From DASWVC01 sp036401335 (lineage in GTDB: Bacteria; Verrucomicrobiota; Verrucomicrobiia; Chthoniobacterales; JAFAMB01), in assembly GCA_036401335.1 (NCBI GenBank), contig DASWVC010000172.1, positions 1 through 13,740 of the forward strand: DNA of 13,740 nucleotides, given 5' to 3'. How positions within the stretch are numbered: the first letter of the stretch is position 1; the number at the start of each line of letters is the position of its first letter. Below the pieces are notes generated by a model that saw nothing but the letters and a program-made list of their open reading frames with translations, did no database searches and was not told where the DNA came from. The translations under genes and the position numbers were made by a program. Of this stretch, positions 1-7,540 are shown one piece after another.

Positions 1-2
1 TT

Positions 3-905
3 GTCCATGACCATGCCAACCGCGACGGTGCGCGTGGGGCCGTGGCCAACGTGATCCGCTATGTTTTTGGAACCCTTTCGCTCGGCATCGATGGCGCGAA
101 CCAGGATTCGGGAATGTCCGGGTTGCTGCGGAAAGCGTGCCGCGGTTTACTCCACCTGCTTCATGTCACGAACGCCGGGTACCGAAGCGATTTTAACGAC
201 GACAACTTCCGGTTCTTGAAAATCGGGTTTGCCAGTTCTTCCGATTTTGGGCTGCCGGGGGCCCTGGCAATGCTAAGCAGCCCTCTGGTCCTGCTCCGGT
301 TCCGATCTGCGCCCGCCTTAGTGCTGATGGTCCTGGCGGGGCTGCTTTCACTGGTATTCACCTCTTCAACCATTGCCTGGATGGAATGGAACGCCCGCTT
401 CCTTTGCTTGCCTCTCGTGCTCTTCGGCGTTGCTTTTTCCGTGGCGGTGTTTTCAAATCCTGACCGGAACCGGGCTTTTCAGGCGGTAATTGCTTTTGTA
501 GTGATCTGGAGTGCGGTGTCATGCCCCTTCCTGACGTTCAACGACAGACCCGCCGATCTCGCCGGCGCCGTTCACCACCGGGAACGCCTTCAGTTCAGCG
601 AGTACGCGCCGATGCAGGCCGTGTACGATCGGGTCATTCGTCTGAAGGCCGGTGCACCGCAGACGCCCTGGTTCCTGGTCGCGGACGAAAATTCTTGGAC
701 GCTGCCGTTTCTGGCGCGTTCAGGGCTTAACGTCCAGCCGGCCTCGCAGTGGTCAGCCATTCTCGATTGGGAAAAGCAAAATCCGGCGAAGCCGGCCTAC
801 GTCCTCGTCCTTGACCGTCCAGATCAGAACGAGGTGGCAGCTGACGTTATCGAGGTTTACCCCGTCCCCGCCCTCATTCTTAAAGTCCCGCCGGTGCAAC
901 ACTGA
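3..905 (+). CDS. Multi-pass membrane protein, C-terminal part (5' end outside window)
   Basis: The reading frame is open from the first bases of the window, so the gene starts upstream. The GTG at 42 is only the first start-like codon inside the window and has no convincing ribosome binding site. About four hydrophobic segments are visible, near 252-299, 309-362, 396-452 and 477-530. A soluble C-terminal region of roughly 120 residues follows, with alternating strand-like and helical stretches and the phrase WFLVADENSW. Membrane helices followed by a soluble tail resemble the end of a membrane glycosyltransferase of the ArnT/PMT type (GT-C fold), which uses lipid-linked sugars. No catalytic motif lies in the visible part, so this is a guess. 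It converges on a glycosyltransferase gene 72 bp downstream, which mildly favours an envelope or glycan role. Confidence 0.6.
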   Translation, partial: VHDHANRDGARGAVANVIRYVFGTLSLGIDGANQDSGMSGLLRKACRGLLHLLHVTNAGYRSDFNDDNFRFLKIGFASSSDFGLPGALAMLSSPLVLLRFRSAPALVLMVLAGLLSLVFTSSTIAWMEWNARFLCLPLVLFGVAFSVAVFSNPDRNRAFQAVIAFVVIWSAVSCPFLTFNDRPADLAGAVHHRERLQFSEYAPMQAVYDRVIRLKAGAPQTPWFLVADENSWTLPFLARSGLNVQPASQWSAILDWEKQNPAKPAYVLVLDRPDQNEVAADVIEVYPVPALILKVPPVQH

Positions 906-977
906 CACCCGCCCGCTCGGTTCAGCATACCGCTGCGCCGTCCAGCTTCACCCCATGCGGTTTGTACGATGGCGGGA

Positions 978-1739
978 TCAATCCGGGGACGGTGCTCCCG
1001 GAAAACATCCCGTCCTCCGGCCACGACGAGCAAAAGCGGGGCGCTTGCGTCCGATGCGCGCATAAAGTCGGGCCAGAACCTCCGGCCGTACACCCAGAAA
1101 ATAGAGTGCGAGAATGATCGCATAGAAAACGGTTGTGCGGCAGGCGCCATGCTTTTCGTAGAACCGCGGGCTTGTGTCGATGAACTCCCGGAGTTGGCGG
1201 ACACGTCCGAGCCTGCCCACCGCGCGGTAAAGCTCGGCGTCTTCCATTAGCGGCACGTCAGGAAACCCCTCGACGGCCTGAAAAATGTCGCGTCTGCAAA
1301 AGATCCCGTGGTCGCCGAGCGCGACGTGAAATGCATCCACTCCGGCGTTCCCCAGCCAGTCGCTCACGCGATAAATCCAACGTCGCCTCGGGATGCGCAG
1401 CCGGAAACACCCTCCCGCAACTTCCGGCTCAGCCGACGCCTGCTCGATGGCGTGCACCGCTGTCGGGGCCACCCGTGAATCGACGTGGACGAACCACAGG
1501 ACATCACCAGAGGCCATGGCCGCGCCGGCGTTCATCTGCCGTGCCCGGCCAGACCCGGTTTGGATGACAGAGAGCACAAGCTCGGTTTGCAATCCACGCA
1601 CAATGTAAAGACTGCCATCGGTGCTGCCGCCTTCCACGACAATGATATCCGCTTCCGGCGCGCGGTCGCGAAGGTGCCGAAGAAATCCCGTGAGAAGTTC
1701 CGCTTCATTGAGTACAGGAACAATGATCGACAGTTTCAT
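978..1739 (-). CDS. Family 2 glycosyltransferase, TIGR04283-like
   Basis: This is a predicted GT-A-fold glycosyltransferase of 253 residues that would transfer a sugar from a nucleotide-sugar donor; the acceptor is unknown. The N-terminus MKLSIIVPVLNEAE is the classic GT2 opening. EGGSTDG (residues 36-42) is the nucleotide-binding turn, GRARQMNAGA (64-73) is a hallmark of the TIGR04283 subfamily, and HVDSR (85-89) stands where the metal-binding DxD is expected. GDHGIF (142-147) and GFPDVPLMED (158-167) are also subfamily-typical. A hydrophobic stretch at about 203-217 may dip into the membrane. I start it at ATG 1739. A TTG two codons upstream (1745) keeps the frame but would place residues before the conserved MKLSI. 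The arginine-rich tail after about residue 228 is longer than I expect for the family. The TIGR04282 partner often seen beside this family is absent here. Confidence 0.88.
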   Translation of the reverse strand: MKLSIIVPVLNEAELLTGFLRHLRDRAPEADIIVVEGGSTDGSLYIVRGLQTELVLSVIQTGSGRARQMNAGAAMASGDVLWFVHVDSRVAPTAVHAIEQASAEPEVAGGCFRLRIPRRRWIYRVSDWLGNAGVDAFHVALGDHGIFCRRDIFQAVEGFPDVPLMEDAELYRAVGRLGRVRQLREFIDTSPRFYEKHGACRTTVFYAIILALYFLGVRPEVLARLYARIGRKRPAFARRGRRTGCFPGAPSPD

Positions 1740-1756
1740 CGGCAATCGCTAGCAAC

Positions 1757-1762
1757 AGAGGT
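1757..1762 (+). promoter_or_regulatory. Shine-Dalgarno site of the aldo/keto reductase gene
   Basis: AGAGGT lies 9 nt before the GTG at 1772. It fixes that GTG as the start, in agreement with the conserved N-terminus of the protein. It lies in the 32-bp gap between two divergent genes. Confidence 0.7.
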
Positions 1763-1771
1763 ACACAACAC

Positions 1772-2770
1772 GTGGCAATCGAACACAAACGTTTAGGAAA
1801 ACACGGGGTCCTGGTAAGCAATATCTGCCTGGGCACCATGAATTTTGGCTGGCTTACTCCCCAGAAAGAAAGTTTCGCAATCATGGACCGCGCCCTGGAA
1901 CTCGGCATCAACTTCTTCGACACGGCCGATGTCTACGGCTGGGGTGGCGAGCAAGGTGACACCGAGGAGATCCTGGGTCGCTGGTTCGCCCAGGGAGGCG
2001 GCCGCCGGGATGCCGTCGTCCTGGCCACCAAGGTCTTCAATCCCGTCAAACGCAAAGCCAACCTTGCCGAGCCCAACACGGACGGCCGCAGCCTCTCGGC
2101 GTACAAAATTCGAAAGCATTGCGAGGGCAGTCTCAAACGGCTGCAGACCGACCACATCGACCTTTACCAGATGCATCATGTGGATCGTGACTGCCCTTGG
2201 GACGAGACTTGGCAGGCGTTTGCGCAACTGGAGAACCAGGGCAAGGTGGTGTACGTCGGGTCCAGCAATTTTGCAGGCTGGGACATCGCCACTGCTTGCC
2301 AGGAAGCTTCCAAACGTGGGTTGACGGGATTGTCGAGCGAACAAAGCATTTACCACCTCAATAATCGGACGGTGGAGCTGGAGGTCATTCCCGCGTGCCG
2401 TCATTATGGCTTGGGCTTGATCCCCTGGAGTCCCCTCGGTGGTGGCCTGCTGGGCGGAGCGCTGGAAAAACTTGAGAGCGGCCGGCGGACCAGCGAGGAA
2501 ACGCTCAAGGAGATCAACGAGCACCGCCCCAAGTTGGAAGCGTATGAAGCCCTTTGTAAACAGTTGGGTGAACCTCCCGCGGCTGTGGCCTTGGCCTGGC
2601 TGTTGCACAATCAGATTGTGACTGCGCCCATCATCGGACCCCGAACCATCGAGCAGTTGGAGTCCACGTTGCATGCTACCGAAATCACGTTGGAGGCGGA
2701 AACGCTGAAGAAGCTGGACGAAATTTTTCCTGGGCCGGGCGGCGAAGCTCCCCAGGCGTATGCGTGGTGA
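1772..2770 (+). CDS. Aldo/keto reductase
   Basis: A cytosolic NAD(P)H-dependent oxidoreductase of 332 residues with the AKR (beta/alpha)8-barrel fold, interconverting carbonyls and alcohols; the physiological substrate cannot be read from sequence. The catalytic tetrad is complete: D50 (in FFDTADVYG), Y55, K87 (in LATKVF) and H135 (in DLYQMHHVD). Other family marks are LGTMNFG (20-26), YVGSSNFAGWDIA after the HVDRD segment, IPWSPLGGGLL, and the cofactor-contact region APIIGPRTIEQLE near the C-terminus. It resembles the subgroup often annotated as aryl-alcohol dehydrogenase-like or general stress-type AKRs. Length is normal for the family. The start is GTG with a good Shine-Dalgarno. It stands alone on its strand, diverging from the glycosyltransferase and converging on the ERCC4 nuclease, so it is probably monocistronic. 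Confidence 0.95.
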   Translation: MAIEHKRLGKHGVLVSNICLGTMNFGWLTPQKESFAIMDRALELGINFFDTADVYGWGGEQGDTEEILGRWFAQGGGRRDAVVLATKVFNPVKRKANLAEPNTDGRSLSAYKIRKHCEGSLKRLQTDHIDLYQMHHVDRDCPWDETWQAFAQLENQGKVVYVGSSNFAGWDIATACQEASKRGLTGLSSEQSIYHLNNRTVELEVIPACRHYGLGLIPWSPLGGGLLGGALEKLESGRRTSEETLKEINEHRPKLEAYEALCKQLGEPPAAVALAWLLHNQIVTAPIIGPRTIEQLESTLHATEITLEAETLKKLDEIFPGPGGEAPQAYAW

Positions 2771-2827
2771 CGCTGCCAAGGTTGCCTTTCCCCATGTCCA
2801 AATTCCCAGCAGGGTTGCGTGTCCCGA

Positions 2828-2854
2828 CGCGACCTCCGGTATGGTAGGGTCGCG
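2828..2854. terminator. Possible bidirectional hairpin between convergent genes
   Basis: A perfect 7-bp inverted repeat (CGCGACC at 2828-2834, GGTCGCG at 2848-2854) with a 13-nt loop lies in the 118-bp gap between the stops of the aldo/keto reductase and the ERCC4 nuclease genes. Its position suits a shared terminator. No T-run follows on either strand, so it would not be a standard intrinsic terminator, and it may be chance. Confidence 0.25.
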
Positions 2855-2888
2855 AGTCCCTTCGTGACCTCCTCAAGCGCCCCGTGGT

Positions 2889-3530
2889 TCAACCCACCAG
2901 TTCACGGATTGATTGTGCCGTTTTCAGTCCGATGCCTGCAACTTGGCGCAAATCCTCGATTGAAGCCACGAAACACGCTTGCACACTGCCAAAATGATTG
3001 AGTAAACACTGCGCCCGATCGCTACCTACCCCTGGCAAACCTTGCAGGATTCGCAACTGCCGGGTCCGTTTTCGCTTTCCTTTGTTGAGGCGGCAAGGCG
3101 CCGGGCCAGCCCTGCGCAATCGGCCGAGCTGACGTCCGGCGTAAAGCAGTACCTGGGCTGTTTCCGCAGGATCGCGTGTTCGCAGGACCGGAAGGCCAAA
3201 AATCAAATTCACGCTCACCAGAGCGCCTTGCAGGGCCTCGCGGCGTACCCCCAGGTCCTCCCATGTCACAGGGCCGTCTTCGAGGATGAAGGCTGCACGC
3301 GCCAACTGCGTGGTGAGACGCTGAGCTTGGGAGAATAGGCGGCCGTCGATTACTGACCTCGCGAAATCAGACGCGCTTTTCCGTTCGAAAACGGCCGATC
3401 CGTCCACGATGTAATCTCCCGTCCGCAGCCGCCGTACACAGACCCGGGCATCGGGCGCCCCTTGCAGGTGGTCCAAAACCCCTGCAGCCACCTCCCGGTC
3501 GTCAACGACGATCTCAAACGCACCATGCAC
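2889..3530 (-). CDS. ERCC4-domain (XPF/Mus81-type) nuclease with helix-hairpin-helix tail
   Basis: A 213-residue predicted DNA structure-specific endonuclease. The N-terminal ERCC4 domain (about 5-135) shows the full metal-binding active site: D11-R12, then G38-D39, then E49-R50-K51 with D55, an exact fit to GDXnERKX3D. After a basic linker (KGKRKRTR, about 149-156) comes a tandem helix-hairpin-helix module, GLPGVG (about 163-168) and QVAGIGLKTAQSI near the C-terminus, which binds the DNA backbone. This is the nuclease-HhH architecture of archaeal XPF and the C-terminal half of Hef, with no helicase part. The start is GTG 3530, since the frame is closed just upstream (TGA at 3536-3534) and D11-R12 require it. 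No Shine-Dalgarno is visible. It lies 116 bp downstream of the histidine kinase on the same strand. A role in repair or branched-DNA processing is inferred from the family. Confidence 0.9.
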   Translation of the reverse strand: MHGAFEIVVDDREVAAGVLDHLQGAPDARVCVRRLRTGDYIVDGSAVFERKSASDFARSVIDGRLFSQAQRLTTQLARAAFILEDGPVTWEDLGVRREALQGALVSVNLIFGLPVLRTRDPAETAQVLLYAGRQLGRLRRAGPAPCRLNKGKRKRTRQLRILQGLPGVGSDRAQCLLNHFGSVQACFVASIEDLRQVAGIGLKTAQSIRELVG

Positions 3531-3646
3531 AGTTCAAAATACATCTGTAAAAAACGTTGTGACATCAAGTCCTTTCGCGTCGTGCCATGACTTCGCCGTT
3601 GCCGTTCAAACCTGGCCCTTCCGGCCGAGAACTTCCGCTCCCTTTC

Positions 3647-6600
3647 TCAAAGGCCTGGATCGTCCGGCGCGGCTTCAACCGCGTTCGGTTGAAGCCGGCG
3701 GAGAAGGCCAGGCCGGGATACGCCCGCTCGCTCGATGGATTGCTGAATTACCCTCTGCCCCCGTTCGAGCGCAGCCTTGAGGTCCGGCGTGCGCACCGGC
3801 TTGCTAAGGTAATCGTCCATGCCGGACGCCAAACACTTTTCGCGGTCGCCCTGCATGGCATGGGCCGTCATGGCAATGATGTAAACCGGCACTTGCTTTG
3901 GACCGATTTGCTCCCGGCGTTGTTCCCGTTGGCGGACTGCCTGGGTTGCTTCGTACCCATCCATTTCCGGCATCTGGCCGTCCATGAGGATGACGTCATA
4001 CGGGAGGAGCTCTAGCGCCTGTAAGACCTCCCGCCCGTTCGCAACCGGATCAGCCCGGTAACCCAGTTTGCGTAATTGACCCAGAGCGATCCGTTGATTG
4101 ACGCCGTTATCTTCCGCCAGGAGGATGCGCGTGTGACTGAGGGGAGGTGCGGGGTACGCGGCAATGGCGGCCGCGATCGGTACGGCGGCTTTAGGCAACG
4201 CGCGTTCGGCTGCAACCCCGCCCAGCGTACTTGCAAGGCATTCAAACAGGCGTGATTGCTTGACCGGTTTAACAAGACACGCCTGAATGCCGGCCCCCTC
4301 GAGTTCTGCGGGGATCAGCACTTGCCCAAAAGAAGTCAGCCCGACCATCTGCGTGCCGGCCAGGGCCGGGTCGTCTCGGATGGAATGGGCCAGGGTGAAA
4401 TTTTCCATTTCCGGCATCCGTAGATCCAGGAGTGCCAGGTTGTAAGGCTGGCCTGCTTTCGCTGCGATCCGCAGCCGCCGCAATGCTTCGTGCCCGCTGG
4501 CGGCACTCTCGGCCTGCACCTGCCACGCATGCAGCTGGCCGTGGAGGATCCGGCGGCTGGTGCCGTTGGCATCGACCGTCAGCACGCGTAAGTCGGAAAA
4601 ATCCGCACGGCCGTTTTCAGGTGGCGCCTCAGCGCCGGGCTGTTTTTCAAGTAGCGCCGTGAACCAGAACACAGACCCTTTGCCCGGCGCGCTTTCCACG
4701 CCGATCTCCCCGTCCATCAAGGCCACCAGCTGCTTCGCGATGGCCAGGCCCAAACCAGTCCCGCCGTACCGCCGCGTGGTAGACCCGTCGGCTTGGCTGA
4801 AGGCTTGAAAAAGCCGGCTTTGCGTTTCGGCCGCAATGCCGATGCCGCTGTCTTCGACCTGGAAGCGCATGCGTGCGTGCGTGGCGGTCTCGTTTTCCTT
4901 GGACACCCGTACGACCACCCCGCCATGCATCGTGAATTTTAAGGCGTTGCCGATGAGGTTGGTCAGAACTTGGCGCAACCGGCCCGCGTCCCCTCGCACC
5001 TGGGCCGGCAGGTCCGGTGCCAGTGCGCTGGCCAGCTCCAGCCCTTTAGCGTGGGCGCGCTCGGCCAGCAGGTCCAAGGTGCCTTCAACCGTCTCGATCA
5101 AACCAAAGTCGAGCCGTTCAAAGGTGAGTTTGCCCGCTTCAATCTTGGAGAAGTCCAGGATGTCGTTGACGATCGTCAGCAGCCCGTCTGCACTGGCACG
5201 GACCGTCTCTGCGAACTCACGCTGCTGCGGGTCGAGGTCGCCGTCGAGCAACATCGCGGTCATGCCGATCACCCCGTTCATCGGCGTACGGATTTCGTGG
5301 CTCATGTTGGCCAGAAATTCGCTCTTGGCGTGGTTAGCCGCTTCGGCCGCGGCTTTGGCCCTGAGCAACTCCTGTTCAATGCGCTTGCGCATGGTCACGT
5401 CGACCGTCACCGCCCCAACTCCCTTGATTTCCGAGCACTGGCCAAGGATGGGAAACCACGACGTTTGCCAATGGAGAAATTCACCGGGATGGGAGAGGGA
5501 AGGGGCGCTTCGGTCCACGTTGAGGATGGACTCGCCCGTCGCAAACACCTCCAGGGCCATCGGCTCCGTGAAAGCAGCGAATTGCGGGACCGCTTCACGC
5601 AGGGTCTTGCCGATGTGATCTGCAATCGGCAACCCGGACAGGTCGGCCAGACGCTGGTTGATTTTCAGGAACCGCAGCTCAGAATCCAACATCAGCATGC
5701 CCGTCGGAGAGGAGTCGAAGTAAGCATTCAATTGGGCTTCACTTTCCTGCCTTACTTCCTCCGCCTGTCGGCGTTCCCTGATCTCGGCTTGCAGTGCCCG
5801 CAGGTTCTCCTCGACCGTCACGGCCATGTGGTTGAAAGCTTTGGCCAACGCACCAATTTCATCGTGGGTGGTGATGGTCACACGGGCGTCGAATCGACCC
5901 GAGGCGATGGCCGTCGCACCTTCCGTTAACTTCAGGAGGGGTCCGGCGAGGCGGTGTGCCATCCAGAGGCCCAGACTTGCCGCTCCCACCAGCGTGGCGA
6001 TCAGGATGCCCAGCGTTTGATTGAACGATTGCTTCACGGGCGCCAGGATGACGGCGTAGGGAGCAACCGTGACCAGACGCCAGTTGCCGGCTTGGTTGGC
6101 ACCGTACGCGTCGAGCCGGCTGAACCCGGCGATCTGTTTGTGCGCATGGGCGTCTCGATACACCAGGTGACCGCTCGTTTCTGCACCCAACGGTGCCCCG
6201 AGTGCACCGCTGGTTACGTCCGGGTGCGTGGAAAGCAGTGGGGCCTGCGGGTTGGTGGTCATCAGGACCAAGCCTCGTTTGTCCAGCAAAAACGCCGACC
6301 CTTCGCCCATGGCGTGCCGTGTCAGGTCATCAAGAAGGTCGCGCAACGGGTCGGTCACAATGTCGCCAACGAGCACGCCGGTGGTGTGGCCCGCGGCATC
6401 CTGCGCCTTTATAAGCATCTGGACCCCGAGGGTCCGATTCCTGAGCTTGCCCGAGGTGGCCATCCGGCGAAGGGGCTCAGGGATCTCGCTCAGGTCGGAA
6501 AGGTAGACGCCAGGGGAGTGGTGGAGCGCCTGCTCAAAGTCGTCCCGTGTGTCATCAAAACGGGTGAACAAGGACGTGCCCACCTCCACTTGGGAGGAGG

Positions 6601-6928
6601 AGGCAATCACCGTGCCACGGGTGTCCACCAGCATGATTTCGCGGAAATCCGGGAAGGCGTTAACGTAGCGAGACAACTGCTTTCGGGTGGCTTCGGGGTT
6701 GCCGGAAGTCACGTCCGAGTCTTCCACAAGGTCCTGCATGCGGCGCATGCAGCTGGACAAAAACCCGTCCATGCCCTTGCCGACTTGAACCACACTCTCC
6801 TCAAGCCGTGTTCCAACTTCCCGTTCAGCCTGCTCCACGAACGTTCGGTGCAGCACCACAATGATCACGCCGAGGGGGACGAGCGTCACGAGCAGAAAGG
6901 CAAGGACAAGCTTTTTGGTCAACGACAT
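3647..6928 (-). CDS. Membrane hybrid sensor histidine kinase with two receiver domains
   Basis: A 1093-residue inner-membrane phosphorelay sensor. Order: transmembrane helix (about 6-27); periplasmic sensor region (about 28-300, Cache-like); second helix (about 303-325); HAMP (about 325-378); coiled coil; PAS (about 396-515); HisKA with phospho-accepting H544 in NMSHEIRTPM; HATPase with N657/N661, DSGIGI (693-698) and GGTGLGLAI (722-730); receiver 1 (about 780-900) with D835, T865 and K887; receiver 2 (about 933-1060) with E939-D940, D983, T1021 and K1043. Receiver 1 begins VDAN, so one of the usual paired acidic residues is alanine; receiver 2 looks intact. There is no C-terminal Hpt domain, so a separate Hpt protein or regulator should exist outside the window. 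The start is ATG 6928, followed directly by the first helix. The signal sensed is unknown. No cognate response regulator gene is adjacent. Confidence 0.95.
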   Translation of the reverse strand: MSLTKKLVLAFLLVTLVPLGVIIVVLHRTFVEQAEREVGTRLEESVVQVGKGMDGFLSSCMRRMQDLVEDSDVTSGNPEATRKQLSRYVNAFPDFREIMLVDTRGTVIASSSQVEVGTSLFTRFDDTRDDFEQALHHSPGVYLSDLSEIPEPLRRMATSGKLRNRTLGVQMLIKAQDAAGHTTGVLVGDIVTDPLRDLLDDLTRHAMGEGSAFLLDKRGLVLMTTNPQAPLLSTHPDVTSGALGAPLGAETSGHLVYRDAHAHKQIAGFSRLDAYGANQAGNWRLVTVAPYAVILAPVKQSFNQTLGILIATLVGAASLGLWMAHRLAGPLLKLTEGATAIASGRFDARVTITTHDEIGALAKAFNHMAVTVEENLRALQAEIRERRQAEEVRQESEAQLNAYFDSSPTGMLMLDSELRFLKINQRLADLSGLPIADHIGKTLREAVPQFAAFTEPMALEVFATGESILNVDRSAPSLSHPGEFLHWQTSWFPILGQCSEIKGVGAVTVDVTMRKRIEQELLRAKAAAEAANHAKSEFLANMSHEIRTPMNGVIGMTAMLLDGDLDPQQREFAETVRASADGLLTIVNDILDFSKIEAGKLTFERLDFGLIETVEGTLDLLAERAHAKGLELASALAPDLPAQVRGDAGRLRQVLTNLIGNALKFTMHGGVVVRVSKENETATHARMRFQVEDSGIGIAAETQSRLFQAFSQADGSTTRRYGGTGLGLAIAKQLVALMDGEIGVESAPGKGSVFWFTALLEKQPGAEAPPENGRADFSDLRVLTVDANGTSRRILHGQLHAWQVQAESAASGHEALRRLRIAAKAGQPYNLALLDLRMPEMENFTLAHSIRDDPALAGTQMVGLTSFGQVLIPAELEGAGIQACLVKPVKQSRLFECLASTLGGVAAERALPKAAVPIAAAIAAYPAPPLSHTRILLAEDNGVNQRIALGQLRKLGYRADPVANGREVLQALELLPYDVILMDGQMPEMDGYEATQAVRQREQRREQIGPKQVPVYIIAMTAHAMQGDREKCLASGMDDYLSKPVRTPDLKAALERGQRVIQQSIERAGVSRPGLLRRLQPNAVEAAPDDPGL

Positions 6929-7282
6929 TCCAGCAGGGTTCCACTTTCCAATGACCCGGGGTGAAAGGGCGGGCCACCCAGGTGCTGGCCGTTGCCTGAG
7001 CGTTTTCCGCTGATGCCCAAAGTTATGATCGCGTTTTTCACCTTAGCGGTGCGCAGGTTCACGACCCTTTCTGGACACGAAGGCGCTGCTTTCCATGCAC
7101 CAAGGTCCATTAGACTCGAGCATCCACCCGCCATAACGGACAGGGAGGTCACACAATAAGGAAAACCTGATCAAAGAACCGAAAAAGGGGTGACTACGCC
7201 GCGCGGACAGGCACCCCGCAGCCATCAAAGAGCGAACCGCCGTCTCTGCAGGTAAAACCGTCTACCCCATCCGTCCCCCGCG
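6929..7282. other. 354-bp stretch without a convincing gene
   Basis: This lies upstream of the histidine kinase and downstream of the small 7283-7504 gene, both on the minus strand, so it presumably holds the kinase promoter and leader. I see no convincing -35/-10 pair, strong hairpin or repeat. Short minus-strand frames (6919-7152 and 7043-7228) lack ribosome binding sites and overlap each other, and the first overlaps the kinase start. I do not call them. Confidence 0.5.
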
Positions 7283-7504
7283 TTAGGAGGCATCTCCAGG
7301 ATCCAAGAAGAGAAGGACGCGGTTGCACAACTCCTCGAAAGGCCAATCGACTTGCCCCCATTCCGCCTTATTACGAGAATGCCCAAGCCAGAGAACGGCA
7401 AATTCCTCAAGCAAAAATTCGGCGCAGACCCGCCGCTCATCGGCGTGCAATGCGGGATCGATGGCACCGAAGGCGCCTTCCATTCGTGATTCAACGGTGT
7501 TCAT
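7283..7504 (-). CDS. Small hypothetical protein, 73 residues
   Basis: I do not recognise a family. The frame runs on upstream to 7690, but that would overlap most of the N-terminal half of the Uma2 gene. The ATG at 7504 is preceded by a strong ribosome binding site and is clearly the better start. The product begins MNTVESRMEG and is acidic. It has a helix-like middle (RVCAEFLLEEFAVLWLG, about 25-41) and a second amphipathic segment (WPFEELCNRVLLFLDP, about 54-69). There is no signal peptide and no cysteine or histidine cluster suggesting metal binding. It is divergent from the Uma2 gene, with only 36 bp between the two start codons, so shared control is possible. The coding case rests on the ribosome binding site, the protein-like composition and the gap it fills. 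Confidence 0.6.
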   Translation of the reverse strand: MNTVESRMEGAFGAIDPALHADERRVCAEFLLEEFAVLWLGHSRNKAEWGQVDWPFEELCNRVLLFLDPGDAS

Positions 7505-7508
7505 AGGA

Positions 7509-7514
7509 ACCTCC
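7509..7514 (-). promoter_or_regulatory. Strong Shine-Dalgarno of the small hypothetical gene
   Basis: On the minus strand GGAGGT stands 4 nt before the ATG at 7504. This is the best ribosome binding site in the window. It decides the start of the 73-codon gene against the longer upstream frame. Confidence 0.65.
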
Positions 7515-7540
7515 GCGACGGGCGCTCGGCACCGCTCGGG

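Noticed and set aside
1793..2779. 328-codon open frame antisense to the aldo/keto reductase gene
   Set aside because: It is a mirror of a gene with a complete catalytic tetrad. Long antisense frames are common in GC-rich DNA, and its product shows no recognisable domain.
4970..6964. Two long plus-strand open frames (319 and 336 codons) opposite the histidine kinase
   Set aside because: They lie opposite well-supported kinase, HAMP and sensor coding sequence. The products look like GC-rich antisense translation, without domains.
6919..7228. Two short minus-strand frames upstream of the histidine kinase
   Set aside because: They overlap each other, lack ribosome binding sites and have no protein-like pattern; one also overlaps the kinase start.
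7225..7494. 89-codon minus-strand frame overlapping the small gene
   Set aside because: It competes with the 7283-7504 frame, has no comparable ribosome binding site, and has a composition rich in S, P and R that looks random.
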